From: Kiritimatiellota bacterium
Lineage (GTDB): Bacteria > Verrucomicrobiota > Lentisphaeria > Oligosphaerales > JAADHN01
DNA length: 64,000 nt
NCBI GenBank assembly: GCA_013151865.1
Contig: JAADHN010000145.1
Coordinates: 1 to 64,000, forward strand
Direction of reading: 5' to 3'
Shown piece by piece: positions 48,603-59,364 of the stretch. The translations under genes were made by a program, and so were the position numbers. The stretch's first letter is position 1; every line of letters begins with the position of its first letter. The notes beneath the pieces were generated by a model that saw nothing but the letters and a program-made list of their open reading frames with translations, had not been told where the DNA came from and ran no database searches.

Positions 48603-50945
48603 TCAATCCCGGGTCCCGACCTCGACGCGGAGTCGGACTTCGGTCCCGACCACGCCGTCGGCCTGGGCCTGCAGCACGATGACGCCGGGCGCCCCGGTCG
48701 GCTGGACGATTACGAGCCCGCGCCCGCGCCAGACTCTATGGCAATTCCCACGGTAGGGCTCGGTATTCCTCGGGTCCGCGTTGGCCACCGCGGCAATCCG
48801 CCCCGGTCCTCGGAGCGTGAAATAAACCATGCGATCCTCGGTCGGGACCCGGCGACGGGCGGCGTCGAGGACTTCAACGGTAATATAAGCCAAGTCGTTG
48901 GGGCCGGCACGCAGACATTCACGGTCCGCCTGAAGCCCGATGCGTTCCGCCGTTCCCGCCGTGGTCAGTGCGGACTCCGCAACCGGACGGCCGGCTGCGT
49001 ACTCCACGACCCGCAGCTCGCCGGGCTCGTATGCAACCGCGAACGAGGCGATGAACCGGACTGCGACTCCCGAGGGGCGGCGGCCGAGCGACCGACTATT
49101 GAGGAACAGTTCCACCTCGTCTCCGCCGGCGTAGATGTCCACCTGCAGCTCGCGGCCCTCGAGCCCGGGCCAGGTCCAGCTCGGCTGCAGGTCATGCCAC
49201 CCCCAGGGAGAAACCAACACCTTTCGCCCGTCCGAATGCGGCGGATGGACCCCGATCCAGGGACCTTTGGCCACCCCCCAAAGTACGTCTCGGTAATGCG
49301 ACTGGGGTCGCTTGAACCCGCACAAGTCGATATCGCCGCAATTCGCCTGGTTCCAAGGGTAGCCCGGCAGATGTCCCTCTTGTTCGCCTTCGAGATAGGT
49401 GCGGCCGATCCCCGCCTCGCCGAGGTAATCCAAGGCGGTCCAGACGAAATCGCCGGCCAGGAAGTCGAATTTCTCGACCGCCTGCCAGTACTCGAAGGCC
49501 AGCGGCGGGAACGATTCGGTGGCGACGACCACGCGACTCGGGCGCCGCTCATGGTCCGATTCGTACACGTCGAGTCGGTAATTGTAGCCGCAGACATCCA
49601 GGGCGTCGAGCAGGGCGTCGGTATCGCGCCACTCGCCCTGTCCGTCCCAGACATTGCAGATGCCGGCCGTCACGGGACGAGTGGGATCGATTTCCCGGAC
49701 ACGCGCCGCGAGTTTTCGAGCGATCTCCGCACCTTCGGGCAGAGCGCGCTCGACCAGTTCGTTGCCGATGCTCCAAAGAATGATCGAGGGACGGTTGCGG
49801 TCGCGCAGAAGCATGCTGTCCAGGTCGCGCCGCCACCAATCGTCGAAATGGCGATGATAATCGTAGGGCAGTTTGGGGGCGCGCCACACGTCGAAGGCCT
49901 CGTCGACGACCAACATACCGAGTCGGTCGCAGGCAGCCAAAAAGGCGCGAGAGGGCGGGTTGTGCGCACAGCGCACGGCGTTGTAGCCGGCGGCCTTGAG
50001 GAGTTCGACCTTGCGTTCCTCGGCCCGGTCGAACGAGGCCGCCCCAAGAGGACCGCAATCGTGATGGACGCAGCCGCCGCGCAGCGACAGTCGCCGGCCG
50101 TTCAAGACAAACCCTTCCGCGGGCGTGAAGCGAAAGCTCCGGATCCCGAACGTGTCCTCGCTGCGGTCCGCGACGGCGTCGCCGAGGCGAAGCTCAGTGC
50201 GGATCCGATACAGGGACGGGGTCTCCGGAGACCAAAGGCGAGGGGCAGCGACCGCGAGCGAAGCGGCGGCCTGGACGCACCCCTCGGCGGGAACGGTCAC
50301 GGAAGCAGTGCCGGCAGCGGTTTCTTCTCCATCCGGACCCAGGACTTGCCAGCCAACTGTTGCCCGGACGTCGGCGTCGGTTTCGTTCCGGATCGGAGTC
50401 GACAACCGGACAACCGCGGCGTTCGCCGAGACCTCCGGGGTCGCGGCCCACGTCCCCCAATGGCCGATGTGCACCGGCCCACCGACGAGCAGGCGGACGT
50501 GACGATAGATCCCGGACCCCGAATACCACCGGGTGTGCTGATGCGTCGAATTGTCCACGCGCACCGCCAAGACATTTTTTTGGCCCGGACGAAGGGAGCG
50601 GGAGAGATCGACGTGGAAGGTGGTGTATCCGTACGGATGCCGGAGCAGGTAATGACCGTTGCACCAAACCTCGGCGTCGCGATAGACGCCTTCGAATTCG
50701 ATCTCCACGTGGCGGCCGCGCCAGTCCGTCGGGAGATCGAGATGTTTGCGGTACCAGCCCACGCCGTCGAGGAAGAACCCCCCCCGGCCGCCCGAGGGCG
50801 CATCGGACCGGCGGTCGAGTTCGATGCTCCAATCGTGCGGCAAATCCAGTCTGCGCCAGCCGGAATCGTCAAAGTGCGGCGAGGACGCCGCCTCGGGGGC
50901 GTCGAGCAGAAATCCCCAGTCCGAGTCGATGAGAACGCCGTGCAT
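48603..50945 (-). CDS. Glycoside hydrolase family 2 (beta-galactosidase-like)
   Basis: This 780-residue enzyme has the GH2 layout: sugar-binding jelly roll (LPHDWSIELD, YRKHLDLPTDWRGRHVEIEF), Ig-like domain, TIM barrel with GYNAVRCAHNPPS, acid/base Glu in ILWSIGNELVE (about 396) and a likely nucleophile Glu in VVATESFPPLAFEYW (about 477), then a DUF4982-like region (YAGGDEVELFLNSRSLG) and a C-terminal Ig-like domain. No signal peptide is seen, so it probably works on imported oligosaccharides. ATG 50945 is used; a TTG three codons upstream is the track start. It is the first gene of the 15.7 kb minus-strand carbohydrate run. Galactosidase, glucuronidase or mannosidase activity cannot be separated by motif. 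Confidence 0.9.
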   Translation of the reverse strand: MHGVLIDSDWGFLLDAPEAASSPHFDDSGWRRLDLPHDWSIELDRRSDAPSGGRGGFFLDGVGWYRKHLDLPTDWRGRHVEIEFEGVYRDAEVWCNGHYLLRHPYGYTTFHVDLSRSLRPGQKNVLAVRVDNSTHQHTRWYSGSGIYRHVRLLVGGPVHIGHWGTWAATPEVSANAAVVRLSTPIRNETDADVRATVGWQVLGPDGEETAAGTASVTVPAEGCVQAAASLAVAAPRLWSPETPSLYRIRTELRLGDAVADRSEDTFGIRSFRFTPAEGFVLNGRRLSLRGGCVHHDCGPLGAASFDRAEERKVELLKAAGYNAVRCAHNPPSRAFLAACDRLGMLVVDEAFDVWRAPKLPYDYHRHFDDWWRRDLDSMLLRDRNRPSIILWSIGNELVERALPEGAEIARKLAARVREIDPTRPVTAGICNVWDGQGEWRDTDALLDALDVCGYNYRLDVYESDHERRPSRVVVATESFPPLAFEYWQAVEKFDFLAGDFVWTALDYLGEAGIGRTYLEGEQEGHLPGYPWNQANCGDIDLCGFKRPQSHYRDVLWGVAKGPWIGVHPPHSDGRKVLVSPWGWHDLQPSWTWPGLEGRELQVDIYAGGDEVELFLNSRSLGRRPSGVAVRFIASFAVAYEPGELRVVEYAAGRPVAESALTTAGTAERIGLQADRECLRAGPNDLAYITVEVLDAARRRVPTEDRMVYFTLRGPGRIAAVANADPRNTEPYRGNCHRVWRGRGLVIVQPTGAPGVIVLQAQADGVVGTEVRLRVEVGTRD

Positions 50946-51349
50946 GGCCGCCAACCTTTCCGTTCGCCCGCCAATGAGGGACTACCGACAACGATTCCCA
51001 TGCCGGTAATATGCGTAGCTTCCCGGCGCAATGCGAACTCCGCCGGCCGAATGGATGTGCGGAGCCGAGCGCCAAGAATTCGCAGCCGGCCGGTTACGGA
51101 GTGGCGACGGCTCGAAATCGAGACCGAATCGACATCGGGGCCGGCCGTAATTGCGGTCGCAACAGCGATTCCGATTCCGTTCCCGCAAAACTGAGACATT
51201 GCGGGAATCCGCTTGGGGCACTTGGGACCGGGCGAGAGTCGGGCTACCTTACTACACCCCCGCACTCGCACTGGGGCAGCCGAAACCGGAGCACACGGCG
51301 CCCGGCGAATTCGTGCCGGGCCGACATCACTCGAGCGGGAACGATCTTC
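50946..51349. other. Divergent intergenic region
   Basis: These 404 bp between the GH2 gene (minus) and the TPM gene (plus) must hold both promoters. A weak candidate for the plus strand is TTGGGA-N17-TACCTT near 51222-51250, about 100 bp upstream of the TPM start. No operator was evident. Confidence 0.4.
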
Positions 51350-52192
51350 ATGCACGGAACCGAGAAAATGCTTGCACGCGCTTTTTGGCCGCGAGGCCTA
51401 TGGGTCCTGGCGTGCGTTTGGGCGATCGGGGTCGCGGCTCAACAGGTGCCCGGGGTGAGCTACCCGCCGAAACCCGGCGACCGCGAATTCATCAGCGACC
51501 AAGCCGAATTGCTGACCCCGGAGGCGCGGAAGGCCCTGAAAAAGCGCCTGGACAAGCTTCTCACCGACAAGGCGATCCCCATCATCGTGGTGACCATTCC
51601 TTCCCTGGCCCAATACGGGGCGCAGGGTATGCGCATCGAGTTGTACGCCCGACTGCTGTTCGACCATTGGGGGATCGGCCACCCGAAGATTCAAGTCGGA
51701 GGGCGCGGCAGGGGGCGCAGGGCGACGGTCGAGTGGAACAAAGGCATTCTTCTGCTGATCTCTGTGGGGGACCGCAAGGCGCGGATCGAACTGGGCGCCG
51801 GCTTCGGTCGGGAAAAGGACAAATTGTGCGGCGACATCATGCGAACCCACATCATCCCGTTTTTCAAACGAGGCGATTTCGCCGGAGGCATCGAGGCGGG
51901 CGTGAAAGCCCTCGAACAGATGGCCCGGGAAGAGGTCATCGAGCCGCCGCCTCGCCCCTGGTGGCATTACGCCGTCTTTCTGGGTGCGATCGCGCTGACG
52001 GTGTTCACCATTTCCTCCCTGATACGCCACGGGACCCGGGGATGGGCCTGGCTTTTCTGGGGCGCGGCGCTGGGCCTGCTCTGGTTCCTGGTCTATAACA
52101 TTCTGATGTCGTCGGGGCGTTCCGGCGGGTTCGGCGGCGGTTCGTTCGGCGGCGGTTTCTCGGGCGGTGGGGGTGCGACCGGATCGTGGTGA
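51350..52192 (+). CDS. TPM-domain (YgcG family) envelope protein
   Basis: This 280-residue protein has a signal peptide (GLWVLACVWAIGVAAQ), a TPM domain (DREFISDQAELLTPEARK, LLLISVGDRKARIELGAGF, FFKRGDFAGGIEAGVKAL), one or two hydrophobic segments (YAVFLGAIALTVFTISSL, WLFWGAALGLLWFLVYNI) and a glycine-rich tail (GGFGGGSFGGGFSGGGGA). The family is tied to photosystem II repair in plants; in bacteria it is of unknown envelope function, often beside lemA. No LemA is present here. ATG 51350 is used; ATG 51368 is possible. The second TPM gene follows about 100 bp downstream. Confidence 0.88.
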   Translation: MHGTEKMLARAFWPRGLWVLACVWAIGVAAQQVPGVSYPPKPGDREFISDQAELLTPEARKALKKRLDKLLTDKAIPIIVVTIPSLAQYGAQGMRIELYARLLFDHWGIGHPKIQVGGRGRGRRATVEWNKGILLLISVGDRKARIELGAGFGREKDKLCGDIMRTHIIPFFKRGDFAGGIEAGVKALEQMAREEVIEPPPRPWWHYAVFLGAIALTVFTISSLIRHGTRGWAWLFWGAALGLLWFLVYNILMSSGRSGGFGGGSFGGGFSGGGGATGSW

Positions 52193-52293
52193 CCGGCCCC
52201 GCCGCAGGCGGCCGAGCGGCGGAGCAGGACATGAGATCGCCGTTGCGATCATGACGGCTTTCCACAGGCCGAAGAGTGACGAGGATGGGGCGC

Positions 52294-52980
52294 ATGAATA
52301 TCCGAGACTTCTTTTCGGAAGAAGAAAAAAAACAAATCGATACGGCCGTGGGTGAGGCCGAACGCCGAACGTCGGCGGAAATCGTACCGGTCCTGACGGG
52401 CGCCAGCGGCGATTACGACCGGGCCGAGGACATGTTCGGCCTCTTCCTGGCCGTGGCGGCGGTCTGCGCCTGCTGGGTCCTGTTCCAGGGGCCCAAAGCG
52501 GGCGTTTGGGAAACCGGGCAAGACGTGGCCCTGCGCTACGGGCTGCCGTGGATCGTCGCAACCATCCTGGTCGCCTTTGCGGTTGGGGCCGTGACAGCCA
52601 CCAAGGCCTGGTTCATTCGCCACCTGTTCACGCCGCGCTCCGTCATGCTGGCCGCGGTGCGACGGGGGGCCGAACGGGCTTTTTATGAGCACAGTCTGTC
52701 CCGAACGACAGGAGGAACGGGAGTGTTGATCTACGTGTCGGTTTTCGAGCGCATGGTCTACGTCTTGGGCGATTCGACCATCAGCGAGAAACTGACGGAT
52801 GCGGACTTCGCAGAAGTCAAAGACGCCGTCGTTGCGGGGTTCGCAAGCGGTCGACGCGCCGAGGGCATGTGCAACGGGATTCGCCTGTGCGGCGAGAAAC
52901 TGGCGGCGCATTTTCCGATTCAGGAGGGGGACGTCAACGAACTGCCGAACCAACTGCGCATCTACGAACAACGACTCTGA
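52294..52980 (+). CDS. TPM-domain membrane protein, second copy
   Basis: This 228-residue protein has a charged N-terminus without signal peptide (MNIRDFFSEEEKKQIDTAVG), the TPM first strand (AERRTSAEIVPVLTG), two membrane segments (MFGLFLAVAAVCACWVLF and LPWIVATILVAFAVGAVT) and a C-terminal TPM half (GVLIYVSVFERMVYVLGD, FAEVKDAVVAGFASGRRAEG). Thus the TPM domain is split by the membrane hairpin, the second architecture common in these operons. The track start is GTG 52276; ATG 52294 is preferred because ACGAGGATGGGGCGC provides a ribosome site. It is convergent with the DAHP synthase gene, 43 bp away. Confidence 0.85.
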   Translation: MNIRDFFSEEEKKQIDTAVGEAERRTSAEIVPVLTGASGDYDRAEDMFGLFLAVAAVCACWVLFQGPKAGVWETGQDVALRYGLPWIVATILVAFAVGAVTATKAWFIRHLFTPRSVMLAAVRRGAERAFYEHSLSRTTGGTGVLIYVSVFERMVYVLGDSTISEKLTDADFAEVKDAVVAGFASGRRAEGMCNGIRLCGEKLAAHFPIQEGDVNELPNQLRIYEQRL

Positions 52981-53023
52981 TCCGGACCGTTGACCGGGAA
53001 CGCTTGGGCACGCCGGTCTCCGG

Positions 53024-54068
<1,045 letters not shown>

Positions 54069-54088
<20 letters not shown>

Positions 54089-55871
54089 TTCTTCCCAGCG
54101 TTTCCATTACTTTCGAACTGGCAATCTCCACCTTCCGGCGGACGGCGATCTCCTCGCCGGCGGCTTCGAGAAAGCCCCGAATCTGCTCGCCGAACTTCTC
54201 CCAGATCTTGTGACGCCGCACCTTCATCGTCACCGTGAGCAGGCCGTCCTCGACCGTGAACTCGGGCAGAATCAGGACGTCTTTCGGACGTTGGAAAGGG
54301 GCGAGGTGCCGAGTTTTTTCCGCGACTTCACGCCGGACCCGCTGCAGGAGTTCTTTCTCCGCAAGACCGGCAACGGCTTCGTCATCCACGTTGACGCAGG
54401 CGTAGATGCTCTTGCATTTGTCGCCGATCACCATGGCTTCGGTGATAATCTCGCTGCTCTTGATGGCGTCCTCCACATGCTCGGGGTGGACTTTTTCGCC
54501 GCCCACCAGCACCAGCATGTTGCCCTGGCGCCCGTCGAGAAAAAGGAAGCCTTCCGAGTCGACGTAGCCCATGTCGCCGGTGTGGAGCCAACCTTCCGAG
54601 AGGGTTTTGGCGCTGGCGTCCCGATGCCGCCAGTATCCTTTCATAACGCACTTGCCCCGCACGAGCAGCTCTCCGTGCAAATCTTTTCCCCGGTTGCCGT
54701 TTTCGTCCAAGAAAGTGTAGTCGCCGCCGTTCTCCGGACTGAGCCAGGAAAGCATTTTGCCGCAACTGCCCAACTTGTGGACGTCGGGAATGTTGGCGCT
54801 GATGATCGGAGTGGCCTCGGTCAGCCCGTATCCCTGGTACATGGGGGCCCCGATGTACTTGAAGAAAATCTGGTGTTCGAGATCCAGCGGAGCACCGCCC
54901 GAAATGAAAAAGCGCAGACGCCCGCCAAAAGCCTGCCGAACTTTGCGAAAAACCATCGGATCATAAAAGGAATGGTGGGCCAGTAGACGCAGGACCCCGC
55001 CGTCCAGCCGCGGTCCCGCGGTAAAAATACGGGAGGCATTGTGCACGGCCCGTTCGAACAGGGCCCGAACTCGCGGCGGGGACTCGGCAATTCGCTTGAG
55101 AATGCCGCTGCGCAGCGCGTCGGCAATGCGCGGCACCACCAACATGATGGTGGGTTGGTACCGCTTGATGTTCTTGCGGAAATCGCGCTTGTCCCTCGGG
55201 ATGATGAGCCGACAGCCGTTCGACAGGGCCGCAATCACCTCGACCACCAAGGCGAAACTGTGCCAGTAAGGAAGGAGTGACATGATCGCGTCGGACGGAG
55301 TGATGGGGACCATCTCGAGCGCCGACTTGGCGTTGATGAAAAAATTGCGATGAGTGAGCATGACGCCCTTCGGCATTCCGGTGGAACCGCTGGTGTAGAT
55401 CAGCGCGGCGACATCGTCGGGATCGACATCGAAGTATTCGCTCGGATCCGCCGGGACGCCCGGCAGCGGCAGGTCCGCGAAACTCAGCAAGGGAATGTCG
55501 CCCGCATTCTGCCGGACTTTGTTCTCAACCGACGAATCCACCAGGATGAGAGACGGTTCGGCGTCACGGATGATGAAACCCATCTCGAGGTCGGCCAATG
55601 CTTCGCAGATCGGCACGGCAATGGCGCCCACCCACCAGCAGGCATAGAACGCCGGGAACTGCGTCGGCGCCTTCGGGGTGATGATGCCGACACGGTCCCC
55701 GGATTTGATGCCTTCCCGAATGAGGCGCGCCGCCCAGTTCCGGACTTGTCCGAGGAGGTCGGAGAAAGTCACGTCCACGATGGTCTCGCCCGCGGTCGGA
55801 TACGAGAGGACGACGTGCTGGGCGTGGCGCTCGGCCGAAGTCAGAAAGAGATGGGATAAGTGCTCTTTCAT
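54069..55871 (-). CDS. Long-chain acyl-CoA synthetase / AMP-binding enzyme
   Basis: This 600-residue adenylate-forming enzyme activates a carboxylic acid, most likely a fatty acid. The P-loop-like motif is LIYTSGSTGMPKGVMLTH, then YQGYGLTEATPIIS, WLHTGDMGYVDSEGFLFLDG (A7-like) and the C-terminal hinge (VGGEKVHPEHVEDAI). ATG 55871 (MKEHLSHLFL) with GGAGGGG upstream is used rather than the track start at 56285. The 3' end overlaps the DAHP synthase start by 20 nt. There is no signal peptide. The final Lys-containing motif of the family is less typical here (TMKVRRHKIWEKF). Beta-oxidation or membrane lipid partners are not in the window. Confidence 0.92.
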
Positions 55872-56008
55872 GGGTGAATACCCCTCCGTTCTTCCACGTG
55901 TGCAGTTCCGGACGGCCCCGTGCTTCCCGGTGGACCGACGGGTTGCCCTGATGAATTCATGAACTTCGTCGCGAAAGGGCGCAGCGGATGGCTCATGCAT
56001 GACTCGGG

Positions 56009-56707
56009 TCAGAACGAGACGGAAATATCGCCTTTCATCTTGACCGGCCCCGGCACGAGCTTGAGGCCGGGTGTCTCGCCCCAATCTCGGTCCCAGGTCT
56101 TGAAAAGGAGCGGATCGGTCGGGCTGCCCCAGGGGTTGAGGTCCACCAGCATCCACCGGTCGCTCGAAGTGAGGTAGGCGTCCGCCACCACGCTCGAGAC
56201 CGGGAGTCGCTTGGCCACCACGGCCCCAAAGGTCTTGGCGGACCGCCACACCTCCACTTGGCGACCGACAATTTTCGGGAAACACCCGTCCAGGTGATAC
56301 TGGGACATGGCCGTAAGGTGTCTCTCATGAAAAAACATTCTGAATTCGCGGGACCGGTCCATCCGGCGGAAGGGACGGACGGTCAGGGAACAGGTCTGAC
56401 CGGACAGAAAAGCGGCCCGGACTTTCTCGCTGGACGCCAACAATTTCCAGGCGCTACGCCCGAACGAAACCCAGCGTCCGGCCCGGAAATGCGGGCTGTC
56501 CGTGGGGGCGCATACGTCCGCACCGACGAAACAGGCGCCGGTGAGATTGCGAATCGCACGCTGGAGACGGGCGGCGACCCGCTTCGGGGCCGGACCGGTC
56601 AGCTCGCCCGCGGTAAGGGCGTCTCGCTCTTCCGGATCCAGGGCGAGAAAAACCGTCGGAAACGAATACTCGCCCAACGTCGTGTACCATGTCGATATGC
56701 CGATCAC
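56009..56707 (-). CDS. D123 (cell division cycle 123)-like ATP-grasp protein
   Basis: This 232-residue protein starts best at GTG 56707, because AAAAGGAG lies 5-6 nt upstream; the track start at 56788 adds an unsupported N-terminus. Features of the D123 family are visible: a CAPTDSPHF segment, EFRMFFHERHLTAMSQYHLD (matching the FR-F-V...GISQR pattern) and VDLNPWGSPTDPLLF near the C-terminus, the family's most conserved motif. In eukaryotes Cdc123 helps assemble eIF2; bacterial homologues are uncharacterised ATP-grasp enzymes. No client is obvious here. It is 137 bp upstream of the acyl-CoA synthetase and may share its transcript. Confidence 0.72.
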   Translation of the reverse strand: MIGISTWYTTLGEYSFPTVFLALDPEERDALTAGELTGPAPKRVAARLQRAIRNLTGACFVGADVCAPTDSPHFRAGRWVSFGRSAWKLLASSEKVRAAFLSGQTCSLTVRPFRRMDRSREFRMFFHERHLTAMSQYHLDGCFPKIVGRQVEVWRSAKTFGAVVAKRLPVSSVVADAYLTSSDRWMLVDLNPWGSPTDPLLFKTWDRDWGETPGLKLVPGPVKMKGDISVSF

Positions 56708-57057
56708 GGTGGACTCCTTTTCTTGCCCGACAAAAGGCGGAGAGATCCCGCGAGTCCCCGCAGTGCGGAAAACCATCGGAGCGCCCACCCTCCGGGAGCG
56801 CCGCCACCGAGCTTGGCGAGAAGTGGTTCGCTCCCCGCGTGAGGGCGACGCCGATCAGCCTTCCGCCGGAGTCCTTTTTCTCGAAAAAACGACCCCGAAC
56901 ACCACTGCGACCCCCTGTGGGCAGGGTCAATATAAAGCGACACGCGCAATTCCGCCAGGCCGGTCCCGCGGCATATTGTTCATCGCGGGACCCGCCGGGC
57001 TACAAGCCAAAACCCCGAACGTCCGGCCGATTCCGCGCTGCTCTCCGTATGGCCCGG
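56708..57057. other. Intergenic region, no gene seen
   Basis: These 350 bp separate the CoA-disulfide reductase fusion and the D123-like gene. An imperfect GACCCTG/CAGGGGGTC hairpin lies about 120 nt past the reductase stop (near 56925), without a T-run. No other feature is evident; shadows of the flanking genes account for the ORFs. Confidence 0.4.
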
Positions 57058-58758
57058 TCAATTCCCGAGCGTCTCGTACGGCCACATGACGATGCCGCCG
57101 TCCAAGACTTTGACGCTCCGGAAACCCGCCGCGTTCAAGATCAGGGCCGCCTCGTAACCGCGCAGCGAAATCTTGCAAAAAGTGATGATCTCTTTGTCGC
57201 GGGGGACTTCGGCGGTGCGGCCGCGGAGCGCCCCGAGAGGGATGTTCACGGCGCCGGGCAAGGCGATCCCGGCCACTTCCTGCGGAGTTCGCACATCGAG
57301 CAGAAAGAACTCGTCGCCGGCATCCATCTTCCGCTTGAGCTGTTCCGGCGTCACACCTTCGAAGAACCCATCGAGCTTGTTCCGCATGACGTTCGCTGCC
57401 GTAATGATATTGTCCATGGCGGCCGAGTACGGAGGGGCGTAGCAAAGGTCGGCCCCGGCCACATCGTCCACCGTCAAACCCGCGGTAACGGCCATGGCCG
57501 CCACATCCACACGTTTGGCGGCGTCGCCGGGACCGACGGCTTGGACCCCGAGAAGACGACGGGAGCTGCGGTCCGCGATGAGCTTGAGCATCAGCAATTT
57601 AGCGGTGGGCATGAAGTGGGCGCGATCCGGAGCGGGCGCCAACACCGTAACGGGGTCGAACCGCGCCTCGACCGCCTGCTCGAACGACAGCCCGGTGCGG
57701 GCCGCAGTGAAATCGAACACCTTGCACACGCTGCTGCCCAGCACGCCGGGAAAGACACTGTCGACGCCGCACACATTCATGGCCGCCACGCGCCCCTGCT
57801 TGTTTGCCGTCGAACCGAGCGGCACATACACCGGTTTCCCGGTGACAAGATCGCGGCACTCGGCACAGTCGCCTACGGCAAAAACGGCCGGATCGGAAGT
57901 CCGCATGTGCTCGTCGACCCGGATTGCGCCCGTTTCGCCGATCTCGATCCCGGCGGCTTTGGCCAGTGCCGCATTCGGCCGGACACCCACGGCCATAATC
58001 GCCATGTCGGCGGAAAAGTCGCCCCGAGTGGTGCATACCCGCCCGACGCGCCCGCCGCCGTCGGTCCCGGCCTTTATGGCGGTAACTTGGGCATGGGTCA
58101 GCACCCGAACCCCGTGGGATTCCATGTGTTTCCGGACCTGGTGGGCCATTTCCCAATCGAGCATGGGCAGGATTTGCGGCAACATTTCGACCACGGTCAC
58201 CCGACAGCCACGCTCGACCAGGGCCTCGGTAACTTCAACCCCGATCAAGCCGCCGCCAATGACGACCACGTCCAAGGCGCGCCTACGAGCCAGGGCCGCG
58301 CGAATGCCCTCGGCGTCCTCGACGCCGTGAAGCGAATAGACCCCGTCAAGGTCCGCGCCGGGGATGGGGGGGCGAACCGGCGTCGCCCCGGTCGCCAGGA
58401 CCAGTCGGTCGTAGGGGAGCCGGCTTTCTTTCCCGGTCGCCAATTCCCGAACCCGAACCCGCTTTGCCGCACGGTCGATTTCCAACGCCTCAGTCCGGTT
58501 GAGGACCGTCACATTCTTGACCTTTTGAAAATAGGCCGGATCGCGAACGACACCGATCGGACTGCACATCAATTCCTTCTGTTCCTTCACCACGCCGGAG
58601 ATGTAATAGGGCAGGCCGCACCCCGCATACGAAAGGAACTCGCCTTTCTCCACGACCGTCACTTCGGCCCGGGGACAGAGCCGAACGATCTTCGAGGCTG
58701 TTTTGGGGCCTGCCGCAACCCCGCCGATGATGACCACACGCAGTTTCGAGGCTGTCAT
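57058..58758 (-). CDS. CoA-disulfide reductase-like flavoprotein with rhodanese domain
   Basis: This 566-residue protein fuses a pyridine nucleotide-disulfide oxidoreductase to a rhodanese. FAD motif: RVVIIGGVAAGPKTASKI; redox Cys in FLSYAGCGLPYYISGV; NAD motif VVVIGGGLIGVEVTEALVE; second FAD motif TSDPAVFAVGDCAE. The C-terminal 110 residues are a rhodanese (FFLLDVRTPQEVAGIALPGA, active loop FCKISLRGYEA with the persulfide Cys). Homologues reduce CoA-disulfide, CoA-persulfide or polysulfide with NADH. ATG 58758 with GGAGGAACAAG upstream is chosen. It follows the HPr-like gene by 133 bp. A sulfur-handling or redox defence role is likely. Confidence 0.9.
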   Translation of the reverse strand: MTASKLRVVIIGGVAAGPKTASKIVRLCPRAEVTVVEKGEFLSYAGCGLPYYISGVVKEQKELMCSPIGVVRDPAYFQKVKNVTVLNRTEALEIDRAAKRVRVRELATGKESRLPYDRLVLATGATPVRPPIPGADLDGVYSLHGVEDAEGIRAALARRRALDVVVIGGGLIGVEVTEALVERGCRVTVVEMLPQILPMLDWEMAHQVRKHMESHGVRVLTHAQVTAIKAGTDGGGRVGRVCTTRGDFSADMAIMAVGVRPNAALAKAAGIEIGETGAIRVDEHMRTSDPAVFAVGDCAECRDLVTGKPVYVPLGSTANKQGRVAAMNVCGVDSVFPGVLGSSVCKVFDFTAARTGLSFEQAVEARFDPVTVLAPAPDRAHFMPTAKLLMLKLIADRSSRRLLGVQAVGPGDAAKRVDVAAMAVTAGLTVDDVAGADLCYAPPYSAAMDNIITAANVMRNKLDGFFEGVTPEQLKRKMDAGDEFFLLDVRTPQEVAGIALPGAVNIPLGALRGRTAEVPRDKEIITFCKISLRGYEAALILNAAGFRSVKVLDGGIVMWPYETLGN

Positions 58759-58891
58759 GCTCTTGTTCCTCCGCTTCAATAAAAGGTACTTTGACACAAG
58801 CATCGCAGCCGCGCGGGCGGACGGTCCGGCCGAAACCGCGCCGGGGGGAGCGTCCGGGAGCGACCAAACCGGGAACTGGCGCGACAGGCGA

Positions 58892-59164
58892 TCAACGGGC
58901 GAAATCGAAGTCTTTTTCGAACAGCTCCACCATCTTGGCGCAAGTCTGCTCCTCGTCCGGCCCCTCCACCTCGACCGTCACGGTCTCGCCGCACCGGATC
59001 GCCATCGAAATCAATCCCAGCAGGTTCGCCGCGTTTTCAGTCCGGCCGGACGGCCCCGTCACACGAATCTCGCCGGGGTACTGGCGAGCCGCTTGGACGA
59101 TGAGGGCGGACGGACGGCAGTGAATCCCGTATCGGTTTCGGACGGTCGCCGTTCGAGAGAACAT
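58892..59164 (-). CDS. ptsH: HPr-family phosphocarrier protein
   Basis: This 90-residue protein has the HPr fold pattern. The phosphorylated His is H15 in NRYGIHCRPSALIVQAA (usual GLHARPA). The region aligned to the regulatory serine (Ser46 in firmicute HPr, usually AKS-[IL]) reads NAANLLGLISMA, so the Ser is replaced by Asn. The C-terminal helix (TCAKMVELFEKDFDFA) is normal. ATG 59164 gives the correct length; the ribosome site is weak. No EI, EII or HprK gene is in the window. It may act in a nitrogen-type or carbon PTS relay. Translation from the upstream track start (59458) is not supported. Confidence 0.9.
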   Translation of the reverse strand: MFSRTATVRNRYGIHCRPSALIVQAARQYPGEIRVTGPSGRTENAANLLGLISMAIRCGETVTVEVEGPDEEQTCAKMVELFEKDFDFAR

Positions 59165-59364
59165 AGGGTGAAAACTTTCGTTGAACCCGGGACGGTCCGC
59201 AGGAGGACGCGGCCACGGTTCCGGGCGAGAGTCGAATTCGAGGAAAGGCGCCCCTTTTGTGCCGTCGCCCGAGGGACCGGGACGTACCTTGGCAAAGCCG
59301 AAACGAAAGACCACAAAGGCCTGGATCGGCGTCCTCGGGACCAAGGCGCCCGGGGACCGCACCG

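Noticed and set aside
48579-51194. 871-codon plus-strand ORF
   Set aside because: Antisense to the GH2 gene; no domain pattern in its translation.
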